In this document: piece by piece, positions 45,425 to 52,828 of the stretch
Numbering within the stretch: the stretch's first letter is position 1
How the letters are laid out: each line of letters starts with the position of its first letter
Source of the DNA: an uncultured Pelagibacteraceae bacterium
GTDB lineage: Bacteria > Pseudomonadota > Alphaproteobacteria > Pelagibacterales > Pelagibacteraceae
NCBI GenBank assembly: GCA_902517745.1
Contig: CABYDS010000002.1
Span: 98,785 to 162,784, forward strand
Reading direction: 5' to 3'
Length of the DNA: 64,000 nt
The notes under the pieces: model-generated
Databases searched by the model: none
What the model saw: the letters and a program-made list of their open reading frames with translations, nothing else
Told to the model about the DNA's origin: nothing
Translations under genes and position numbers: made by a program

Positions 45425-46510
45425 TCAAGAATTTTTAAAAGAAATACCTTTATTATCAAATAAATGGCAACGAAATGGATCAAAACCTATTTTAACAGTG
45501 TCACCTACTTTAATATTTGTGTCTCCATCAGTTTGTACAACAAGAGGATCTCCCTCTTTCTCTAAATATAAATATGTTCCTGACCCTAATTTTTCTACAA
45601 CGAATACTTTACTTTCCCATAATGAATCTGTTTTTGCATTTAATATCAAATGCTCTGGTCTTATTCCAATTTTTATACTATCCCCTTCTTGAGTATTATC
45701 AGAAATTTTTGGTACATTTAACTTTCCAGTCCCCATTATATCTACTTCAGAACTCTTTGAACTTTTACTTAAAATTTTACTATCTATAAAATTCATTTTT
45801 GGAGATCCGATAAAACCACCAACAAACAGATTATCTGGGTTATTATATAAGTTCATGGGTGATCCCTTTTGTGAAACTATACCTTGATCCAATACAACAA
45901 TATCATTTGCAAGTGTCATGGCTTCAGTTTGATCATGAGTTACGTAAATCATTGTTGCATTAAGTTGATCATGTAATTTTGCCAATTCTACTCTCATTTG
46001 TACTCTTAATGCAGCATCTAGATTAGATAATGGTTCATCGAATAAGAAAACTTTTGGTTTTCTTGTAATGGCTCTACCAATAGCTACTCTTTGACGTTGT
46101 CCTCCAGATAATTGTTTGGGTTTTCTCTCAAGATATTCTTCTATCTGTAAGATTTTAGCAGCCTCCATCACTCTTTGCTCTATCTCTTCTTTTGATTTTT
46201 TTTCAATTTTTAAACCAAAAGCCATATTATCAAATACAGTCATATGAGGATAAAGAGCATAAGATTGAAATACCATTGCAATATTTCTTTCTTTAGGTGG
46301 TAGATCATTTACAACTTTATCATCAATAGATATTGTACCTGAATTAATTTCCTCTAAACCAGCAATCATTCTTAAGATTGTTGATTTACCACATCCGCTT
46401 GGGCCTACTAGAACTGTGAAAGACTCACTTTTTATATCAAGAGAAACATCTTTGATCACATGTGTGCTACCAAAAAACTTGTTTACTTTATCTATTTTAA
46501 TACTTGCCAT
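45425..46510 (-). CDS. Sugar ABC transporter ATP-binding protein (MalK/UgpC type)
   Basis: A 361-residue ATPase. Walker A GPSGCGKSTILRM, signature LSGGQRQRVAIGRA and Walker B VFLFDEPLSNLDAALR are intact; the C-terminal third (about 240-361, with GIRPEHLIL) is the regulatory TOBE/MalK-type domain. It energises the MalF/MalG-like permeases. It starts 3 bases after the GpsA-like gene, so it is transcribed with that gene and possibly with the amine transporter further upstream. Confidence 0.95.
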   Translation of the reverse strand: MASIKIDKVNKFFGSTHVIKDVSLDIKSESFTVLVGPSGCGKSTILRMIAGLEEINSGTISIDDKVVNDLPPKERNIAMVFQSYALYPHMTVFDNMAFGLKIEKKSKEEIEQRVMEAAKILQIEEYLERKPKQLSGGQRQRVAIGRAITRKPKVFLFDEPLSNLDAALRVQMRVELAKLHDQLNATMIYVTHDQTEAMTLANDIVVLDQGIVSQKGSPMNLYNNPDNLFVGGFIGSPKMNFIDSKILSKSSKSSEVDIMGTGKLNVPKISDNTQEGDSIKIGIRPEHLILNAKTDSLWESKVFVVEKLGSGTYLYLEKEGDPLVVQTDGDTNIKVGDTVKIGFDPFRCHLFDNKGISFKNS

Positions 46511-46512
46511 TT

Positions 46513-47472
46513 TTAATTTAATATTAATTTTTTGTTATTAATTATAGATTTAATTAATTTTGTCATCAAAGGGATTTTTTTTTGTTGAATTTTTTTTATT
46601 ACAAATGGAGCAATTTCTCTTGCAAGTTGCTCTCCCTCTACGGTTTCATTAGGCATAAATTTTCTTTTAGCATTTTTGAATGTATAGCCTTGCCCTAAGT
46701 AACTTCCCATTTTACTATTTCTACCTCCAGCAGCACTGACGTATAAATCTCCAACTCCAGCCAATCCAAGAGCAGTCTCAATTTTTCCTTTAAAATATTT
46801 AGTAATATATATCATCTCATTTATAGATTTTTTGAATAAACTTGAAGACATATTTAAACTATCTCCAGCCCCAATAATCATTGAATAAATATTTTTAATT
46901 GAAGAACAGATCTCAACTCCAATAACATCTTTCGAAGTTTCGGTTAAATAGTATTTTGTAGTTATCATATTACAAATTTTTTTTGCGGTTTTGATATTTT
47001 TATTAGCAACAATTACACTTGTTTGTTTTTTATTTGAAAGTTCTTTTGCTAAGCAAGGTCCTTTTAAAACTGAAACGTTTATATTTTTATTAGTTTTCTT
47101 TATATCCTCTGAAATAGTAAAAATTTTCTGTTTTTTTTTCTCATACTTCAAACCTTTGGTAAGAATAAGAATTGGACTTTTAATATTTGATTTTTTAAAT
47201 TCTTCACTAATAAAATTTATTCCTGATAAACTTAACGCAACAACTACCAAATCATATTTATTTTTTAATAGATCAGTTGAATATTTTTTGTATTTTAGTT
47301 TATTTGGTAAATTTATTTTTAAACTAGAATGATATTTCTTTTTTGAAGACAAATTTTTAATAAAAGTTTTATTATAAGGCTCTGTGATAGTTACTTCATT
47401 TTTATTATCTATACATGGAAAAGTAAAAGCAGATCCCATTGCGCCACCGCCTATTATTAAAATTTTTTTCAT
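46513..47472 (-). CDS. Glycerol-3-phosphate dehydrogenase (NAD(P)+)-like, GpsA family
   Basis: A 319-residue GpsA-family oxidoreductase: ILIIGGGAMGSAFTFPCIDN (nucleotide loop), ILTKGLKYE, LKGPCLAKELSNK, the catalytic lysine in EICSSIKNIYSMIIGA and LAGVGDLYVSAAGGRNSKMG. It interconverts DHAP and glycerol-3-phosphate in known members. It is placed between the amine permease and the sugar ATPase with 3-7 base gaps, an odd site for the housekeeping phospholipid enzyme, so it may be a second copy used for sugar- or glycerol-derivative breakdown. The sequence is divergent and lysine-rich. Confidence 0.85.
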   Translation of the reverse strand: MKKILIIGGGAMGSAFTFPCIDNKNEVTITEPYNKTFIKNLSSKKKYHSSLKINLPNKLKYKKYSTDLLKNKYDLVVVALSLSGINFISEEFKKSNIKSPILILTKGLKYEKKKQKIFTISEDIKKTNKNINVSVLKGPCLAKELSNKKQTSVIVANKNIKTAKKICNMITTKYYLTETSKDVIGVEICSSIKNIYSMIIGAGDSLNMSSSLFKKSINEMIYITKYFKGKIETALGLAGVGDLYVSAAGGRNSKMGSYLGQGYTFKNAKRKFMPNETVEGEQLAREIAPFVIKKIQQKKIPLMTKLIKSIINNKKLILN

Positions 47473-47478
47473 TTAAGA

Positions 47479-49632
47479 TTAAGCAATTCCTAGATGTTTT
47501 TTTCTTTTTTCTACCCAAGTTCTTATCAAATTATCAAAAATTAAACCTATAAAAGCTACACAAATACCCAAAGTTAATCCAATACCAGCACCATTTTTAT
47601 CTGATAAAGCTTTTAAAATATATTGCCCTAAATCTTCAGTGCCGATAAATGCTCCTATAATCACCATAAATAATGCAAACACTATTGTTTGATTTATACC
47701 AAGCATCATATGAGGGAATGCTAAAGGAAATTCAATTTTTGTTAATCTTTGAAATTTATTTACACCAGACATCGTCGCTGCATCATGTAAACCTGCTGGA
47801 ACACTTCTAAGCCCTTCAATTGTGTATCTAGTTGCTGGTATAGTTGCATAAACAATGACAGCAATAAGAACAGAAGTGTCAGTTATTCCAAAAAGCATCA
47901 TAACAGGAATAAGATAAACAAATGATGGAAATGTTTGAAATATATCACATACCCCTAGCATAAATTTTGCAGAATGTTTATTTTGAAAACATAATGTGCC
48001 AACCGTAAAACCAATTATACAAGAGACAATTACCCCAAATGTTGCCATGTAAGCCGTTACTAAGGCTCTATCCCACCAAGGGCTTAGAGCTATGAATAAT
48101 GTCAAACCACAAACTACTAATGCAGATCTAATTCCACCAATTAAATAGCCTGCACCAACAACTAGAACTAATGTAGCAACAGCTGGCATCCTTAAATACA
48201 AAGCCCTCATTGGTTGTAACACTTCTTGAATTAACCATGTATTAAATGCTTTTATATAAACAAAGAAGGTATCAAAAATCCAATCGACACCTTTATTCCA
48301 AAAATCAGCAGTTGATATTCCTTTATTGTGTGGAACTTCAAATAAATAATTGTAACCACCTTTAAAATAAACAGATCCAAAGTAAGCGAGTAAAATTCCA
48401 ATTATGACCGTAATACTAAAAAATAATAAATTTTTATTTCTTTGAAAAAAATTCAAATTGCCAAAATAATCGACTTGCTTGTTTGCCCATGCTAATGACA
48501 TTTTATCTAATAAAATTGCAATTAGACTTATACAAAGACCAGCTTCTAATGCTAATCCGATATTAAGCTGATTTAGTGCTAACAATAAATTAAAACCTAG
48601 ACCTTTCGCTCCAATGAAGGCTGAAATAACAGCCATAGAAAAGCACACCATGATAACCTGGTTTACGCCAATTAAAATATCTCGTCTGGCCGTTGGAATT
48701 AGCACTTTAGACATTAGTTGCCAATTATTACAACCACTCATTCTTCCAGCTTCAATTACTTCTGGAGGAATAGCTCTCAATCCTAGTAAAGTAAGTAATA
48801 TCATGGGGGGAACAGCAACAACCATAGTTATAATTACTGCAGCGTGGTCACCGACTCCAAAAAGAACAAGTGCAGGGACTAATACTGCATATTGTGGCAT
48901 TGTTTGCATAACTAATAGAATTGGATATAGAGCTTTTTCTACACGTTTACTTTTATAAGCTGCAATACCTAAACTTAACCCAAATATAAAAGATAGAGGC
49001 GCAGCAACTAAAATAAAAGAGAGTGTTTGCATCGATGGTTTCCATTGTCCAAATATAGAAATATAAACCATTGTTAAACCGGCAAATAAAGCGAGTCCAA
49101 TACCACTTAATTTATAAGCAAGTATTGCAAAGCCAGCTGCAACTATTGTCCAAGGTAGACCTGGTAACTCTGCCCAAGGGTTCGCATCGATCCAATCCCA
49201 ACTTGTAAAGGCAACAATTGTTTCAAGTCCACCTAATAGAATTTCTCTAATTAATTCTATTAAAAAAGTCATAAAAGCTGTTAAATTTCTGCTAATTTGC
49301 AAAACTATTGGTCTGGTTTTAAATTCTTGAGTGTCCTCATTCCAAAACTCCATTGGCATCCACTCATTCATTAAGAAAAACAAGGAGTCATTTATCCATA
49401 TTGGTAACCATCCAAGTAATGGAGGAAGACGCCAGAAAACATCAAAGGCGTAATATCTTACTTCTTTGCCTAAAAATATATAACTACTTTGATTAGGGTC
49501 TTTTACGAATTCAGCTTGGCCTCTAATGAATTTATATGTTTCTGGAACATCAATAGCAAAACAAAGAGCAAAGAAAATAATTAATAGAAATAACCACTGA
49601 AATATTTTTGGATATTTTTTTAAAAATTCCAT
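47479..49632 (-). CDS. Fused double permease of a quaternary amine ABC transporter (ProW-like)
   Basis: A 717-residue protein with two permease halves in tandem. Each half has an EAA loop: EVIEAGRMSGCNNWQLMSKV near residue 295 and GLHDAATMSGVNKFQRLTKI near 610. A normal ProW is about 330-350 residues, so this is a fused pair that could build the whole membrane pore from one chain. Between the halves are two to three linker helices and a periplasmic stretch. The substrate by context is glycine betaine, TMAO or a related osmolyte (see the binding protein at 51743-52687). It starts 3 bases after the ATPase gene. Confidence 0.92.
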   Translation of the reverse strand: MEFLKKYPKIFQWLFLLIIFFALCFAIDVPETYKFIRGQAEFVKDPNQSSYIFLGKEVRYYAFDVFWRLPPLLGWLPIWINDSLFFLMNEWMPMEFWNEDTQEFKTRPIVLQISRNLTAFMTFLIELIREILLGGLETIVAFTSWDWIDANPWAELPGLPWTIVAAGFAILAYKLSGIGLALFAGLTMVYISIFGQWKPSMQTLSFILVAAPLSFIFGLSLGIAAYKSKRVEKALYPILLVMQTMPQYAVLVPALVLFGVGDHAAVIITMVVAVPPMILLTLLGLRAIPPEVIEAGRMSGCNNWQLMSKVLIPTARRDILIGVNQVIMVCFSMAVISAFIGAKGLGFNLLLALNQLNIGLALEAGLCISLIAILLDKMSLAWANKQVDYFGNLNFFQRNKNLLFFSITVIIGILLAYFGSVYFKGGYNYLFEVPHNKGISTADFWNKGVDWIFDTFFVYIKAFNTWLIQEVLQPMRALYLRMPAVATLVLVVGAGYLIGGIRSALVVCGLTLFIALSPWWDRALVTAYMATFGVIVSCIIGFTVGTLCFQNKHSAKFMLGVCDIFQTFPSFVYLIPVMMLFGITDTSVLIAVIVYATIPATRYTIEGLRSVPAGLHDAATMSGVNKFQRLTKIEFPLAFPHMMLGINQTIVFALFMVIIGAFIGTEDLGQYILKALSDKNGAGIGLTLGICVAFIGLIFDNLIRTWVEKRKKHLGIA

Positions 49633-49635
49633 AAT

Positions 49636-50667
49636 TTATTTTCCGTTCTTTCTTCCGCCAAAGACAGTATTTATTATTTTTGTCGGGTTGATTGACCCAA
49701 CGGTTTTATTATTTTCATCTATAACTGCTACAGATTTTTCTTGCGTTAATATTTTTTCTGCAACATTTTCTATGATTTCATCTTTTGAAACTTTAACATC
49801 ACCTAAATTATTAGATATAGATTCATCCATTACATCTTCAATTAATAAAACTTTTTCTCTAGGTACCTCTTCAGTAAATTTTCTTACATATTCTGTGGCT
49901 GGGTTTAGAACTATATTTGCAGGTGTATCTAGTTGTTCAATTATACCATCTTTCATAATTGCAATTCGATCAGCAAGTTTTAATGCTTCATCAAAATCAT
50001 GAGTAATAAACATAATTGTTTTTTGTAATTTTTCTTGAAGTCTTAAAAATTCATCTTGCATTTCTTTTCTAATTAAAGGATCCAAAGCAGAAAAAGGTTC
50101 ATCTAAAAACCATATATCAGGTTCAACTGCTAGAGATCTTGCAATACCCACTCTTTGTTGTTGTCCACCTGAAAGTTCTCTTGGAAAATAATTTTCTCTT
50201 CCATCAAGTCCAACTAATTTAACCATCTCCATTGCTTTATTAATACTCTCCTCAGTTTTGATACCTTTGATTTGAAGAGGAAAAGCTATATTTTCTACAA
50301 CGGTTTTGTGTGGAAGAAGAGCAAAGCTTTGAAAAACCATTCCCATTTTGTTTCTTCTAAGTTCAATTAACTCTTTATTATTTAAATTTAATAAATCTTG
50401 ACCTTCAATGAAAATTTTTCCACCTGTTGCATCTGTTAATCTTGATATACACCTTAGTAAAGTTGACTTACCAGATCCAGATAAGCCCATTACAACAAGC
50501 ATCTCTCCTTTTGCCACTTCAAAAGAGGCATTGTTAACACCTACTATACAACCATTTTCTTGAAATGTTTTAGCATCAACATTACCATTTGAATCTTGAA
50601 GCATCTTTTTGGCGTTTTCACCAAAAATTTTATAAACTGCTTCGCATTTGATTACTGCTTCAGACAT
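49636..50667 (-). CDS. Quaternary amine ABC transporter ATP-binding protein (ProV/OpuAA-like)
   Basis: A 343-residue ATPase. Walker A VVMGLSGSGKSTLLRC, signature LSGGQQQRVGIARSL and Walker B PDIWFLDEPFSALDPLI. The N-terminus AVYKIFGENAKKML is typical of ProV. The C-terminal part (about 255-340) has what looks like one CBS-type motif (KSVAVIDENNKTVGSINPT) rather than the pair in OpuAA, so osmotic gating may differ. It precedes the fused permease by 3 bases and follows two unknown genes that separate it from the binding protein. Confidence 0.94.
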   Translation of the reverse strand: MSEAVIKCEAVYKIFGENAKKMLQDSNGNVDAKTFQENGCIVGVNNASFEVAKGEMLVVMGLSGSGKSTLLRCISRLTDATGGKIFIEGQDLLNLNNKELIELRRNKMGMVFQSFALLPHKTVVENIAFPLQIKGIKTEESINKAMEMVKLVGLDGRENYFPRELSGGQQQRVGIARSLAVEPDIWFLDEPFSALDPLIRKEMQDEFLRLQEKLQKTIMFITHDFDEALKLADRIAIMKDGIIEQLDTPANIVLNPATEYVRKFTEEVPREKVLLIEDVMDESISNNLGDVKVSKDEIIENVAEKILTQEKSVAVIDENNKTVGSINPTKIINTVFGGRKNGK

Positions 50668-50731
50668 AATTCTTATAAAAGTATACGAAAATTAATTAAA
50701 TTAAAATCAATATAATTGAAGCTTATTTCCA

Positions 50732-51283
50732 TTAAAAATTTTTAATAAAATAAACCCTTGTATCAATTCCAGTACTTAAAAAACTTAAGGCTTCACCGCT
50801 TACTTTAATTGTTTCGTCTACTCCTACGTTATTTCCACTAACTGTATAACCTGCAAAACATTTCTTTTTTTCAGCATCCCATTCAACAAATGTTTCATCA
50901 ATCTTATTGCCGTTAATAGTATAAATTTCGTGTGCTCTAAAATTTAAGAAATTTGCACCCATTATTGCTCTTTGGGGGATAAGCTTTGTGGCATTACACA
51001 CTCCCTCATACAATTCATCTGATAATTTATAATGATCAGTACCATCAAAAGTTACTAATATACCCGAGGGAAGTTTTGAAATTAATGCACTTAGTTTTCT
51101 CTCTTTTGCAATTCTCTCTTCTTCCAATTTCATTTTCCTAACTAATTCATCACCCTCGCTAAATATATTATTTAAAATAGCAAAAGAAGAAATTATGACT
51201 ATTGTTAAAACTATTAGTCCTATAAATTGTTTTAGGTTCTCGGGTAATCCTTTTAATTTATTAAATGAAGTTTCGTTCGACAT
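50732..51283 (-). CDS. Single-pass membrane protein of unknown function
   Basis: A 183-residue protein with a short cytoplasmic start (NETSFNKLKGLPENLKQF), one TM (IGLIVLTIVIISSFAIL), a charged helical stalk (EGDELVRKMKLEEERIAKERK, probably coiled coil) and a C-terminal beta-rich domain with two cysteines (EGVCNAT and KKKCFAG). The domain is probably periplasmic. I do not recognise a family. Its ATG overlaps the MORN gene stop (TAATG), and both genes sit inside the amine transporter operon, so a role with the transporter or the cell envelope is possible. Confidence 0.7.
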   Translation of the reverse strand: MSNETSFNKLKGLPENLKQFIGLIVLTIVIISSFAILNNIFSEGDELVRKMKLEEERIAKERKLSALISKLPSGILVTFDGTDHYKLSDELYEGVCNATKLIPQRAIMGANFLNFRAHEIYTINGNKIDETFVEWDAEKKKCFAGYTVSGNNVGVDETIKVSGEALSFLSTGIDTRVYFIKNF

Positions 51284-51660
51284 TAATCTTGTAATTTACC
51301 GTTTTTCCAAATTCCTACTTTTTGGTCGCCATTAGCCCAAGTAAATGTTCCTTTGCCATTCATAAAACCATTAGCCCACTCTCCTTCATAAGTAGAACCG
51401 TCTGGGAAAGTTAAAGTTCCAACTCCACTCCAAACACTGTTTTTAAACTCACCTTTATAGATATATCCGTTTGGCCATGTTTCTACACCTTGGCCATTTT
51501 TTTTTGTTCCTACCCACTCACCTTCATAAGTAGTTTTATCTGTATAAACCCATTTTCCATATCCATTTTCACAGTTACCTTCTTTACATCCGGTGCTTCG
51601 AGCAAAAACTGATGAGCTTATTAATAAACTTAAAAAAAAGTAAAAAAGATATTTTTTCAT
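51283..51660 (-). CDS. Secreted MORN-repeat protein
   Basis: A 125-residue protein with a signal peptide (MKKYLFYFFLSLLISSSVFA) and about four MORN repeats: YEGEWVGTKKNGQG, YKGEFKNSVWSGVG, YEGEWANGFMNGKG and a partial KVGIWKNGKL. Two cysteines precede the repeats (GCKEGNCENG). MORN repeats form beta-hairpin stacks often associated with membranes or lipids. It lies just downstream of the binding protein terminator and is coupled to the single-pass membrane protein. Nothing in the known transporter family needs it. Confidence 0.88.
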   Translation of the reverse strand: MKKYLFYFFLSLLISSSVFARSTGCKEGNCENGYGKWVYTDKTTYEGEWVGTKKNGQGVETWPNGYIYKGEFKNSVWSGVGTLTFPDGSTYEGEWANGFMNGKGTFTWANGDQKVGIWKNGKLQD

Positions 51661-51685
51661 AAATATATTTTACACAAATCTTTAT

Positions 51686-51718
51686 AAAAAAAAATCCCCC
51701 CCAACAGAATTGGGGGAG
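51686..51718 (-). terminator. Intrinsic terminator after the amine binding protein gene
   Basis: On the minus strand CCCCCAA (51716-51710) and TTGGGGG (51704-51698) form a strong stem with a five-base loop, followed by a nine-base T run (51694-51686). It lies 27 bases beyond the binding protein stop and 26 bases before the MORN start, so most transcripts of the highly expressed binding protein should end here. Confidence 0.9.
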
Positions 51719-51742
51719 ATCTTAATTTTTTAACTTTTATCC

Positions 51743-52687
51743 TTATTTAAGGAAAGCTTTCCAAGTTGACTCGTTATCAGCTAACCATTTTTTAGCTGCA
51801 TCTTCGTGAGTCATTTTGTCAACGTCTACTAAAGCTGCCATTGCACCAATTTGACTTGTTGAAAATGACAATTTTTTAAACGCTGCTGCTGCATCTGGAT
51901 GAGTTTTTGGAAAATCTTCGTGTACTGCTTTTTTCAAATAACCATCCGGAGAACCACATTTTCCGTCACCACCATCTGCTGGTCTGCAACCAGCTGTGTA
52001 TGGAGGGAAGTCGATAAATGTAAAACCAGCACCATCAGTAAAGTTTGGTGTCCAGTTGAAAATTATAGTTCCTCTTCCTTCTTTTTCAGCAGCTGCTAAT
52101 TCTGCCCAAAGTGCATCAGCACCTCCAGCAAACTTAACCCACCATAAATCACCTAAGCCTAGTGCATCAATCCTTTGAGGGATTAAGTCACCATGCCAAG
52201 TTTGTGGTCCTTCCAACATTCTACCTTTTCCATCTGGAGAGTCAGGTGTTGTAAAGTTTTTTGCACAGTCTGGATTTTTTAGAGCTGTCCAATCTGGTAG
52301 ACCTGGACATAGACCTTTTTCAACAACCCAGTTTGGATATCCCATATCCTCAAGAGTTCTTGCTTCATGATCACCCCAGTCTAACAAACCACCTTTGTCT
52401 AAAGCTGTTGTAAATGACTTACCAAAAGCAGATTCCCATACCTCATGAGATATAGTTACATCACCAATTCTAATTGACTCGTAAACCGCTTGAGAGTCAG
52501 CATTTACATATTTAACATTGTTACCCATGCTTTCAAAGATTCCACCAATAACATAGGCCATAACAATTTGACTTGACCAGTTATGAGTTGGGATCACTAT
52601 GGGTTTTTTACTGTCAGCGTTAGATATTCCTGCAAAGCTTACTACAGTAATTACTATAGCTGAGAGTAAAGATAGTATTTTCTTCAT
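51743..52687 (-). CDS. Quaternary amine/TMAO ABC transporter substrate-binding protein (OpuAC/TmoX-like)
   Basis: A 314-residue periplasmic binding protein with a signal peptide (MKKILSLLSAIVITVVSFAG, cleavage near Ala24). THNWSSQIVMAYVIGGIFES and VTISHEVWESAFG are OpuAC features, and several tryptophans (NWSSQ, EVWES, GPQTWHGD, NWTPNF) are candidates for the aromatic cage around an N-methyl or sulfonium headgroup. The ligand may be glycine betaine, TMAO or DMSP; SAR11 versions are reported to be multifunctional. A strong Shine-Dalgarno (GAGAGGAG) precedes the ATG. A terminator follows; tdm is divergent across 141 bases. Confidence 0.92.
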   Translation of the reverse strand: MKKILSLLSAIVITVVSFAGISNADSKKPIVIPTHNWSSQIVMAYVIGGIFESMGNNVKYVNADSQAVYESIRIGDVTISHEVWESAFGKSFTTALDKGGLLDWGDHEARTLEDMGYPNWVVEKGLCPGLPDWTALKNPDCAKNFTTPDSPDGKGRMLEGPQTWHGDLIPQRIDALGLGDLWWVKFAGGADALWAELAAAEKEGRGTIIFNWTPNFTDGAGFTFIDFPPYTAGCRPADGGDGKCGSPDGYLKKAVHEDFPKTHPDAAAAFKKLSFSTSQIGAMAALVDVDKMTHEDAAKKWLADNESTWKAFLK

Positions 52688-52828
52688 TTATTTCTCCTCT
52701 CTTAATATATTAAGTAAGTAAGTATCCTTAAATTTAATCTCACAGTCAACAAAAGTTGGTACTAAAATTTATATATACAATTAATCAGTACTGATTTATT
52801 CTTAAACATAAGTAATCATTGATTTAAA

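Noticed and set aside
46991..47332. A 113-residue hydrophobic frame opposite the GpsA-like gene
   Set aside because: Phe/Leu-rich composition is the mirror of the lysine-rich coding strand; no ribosome site.
48614..48958. A 114-residue frame opposite the fused permease
   Set aside because: Shadow of the conserved permease; no supporting signal.
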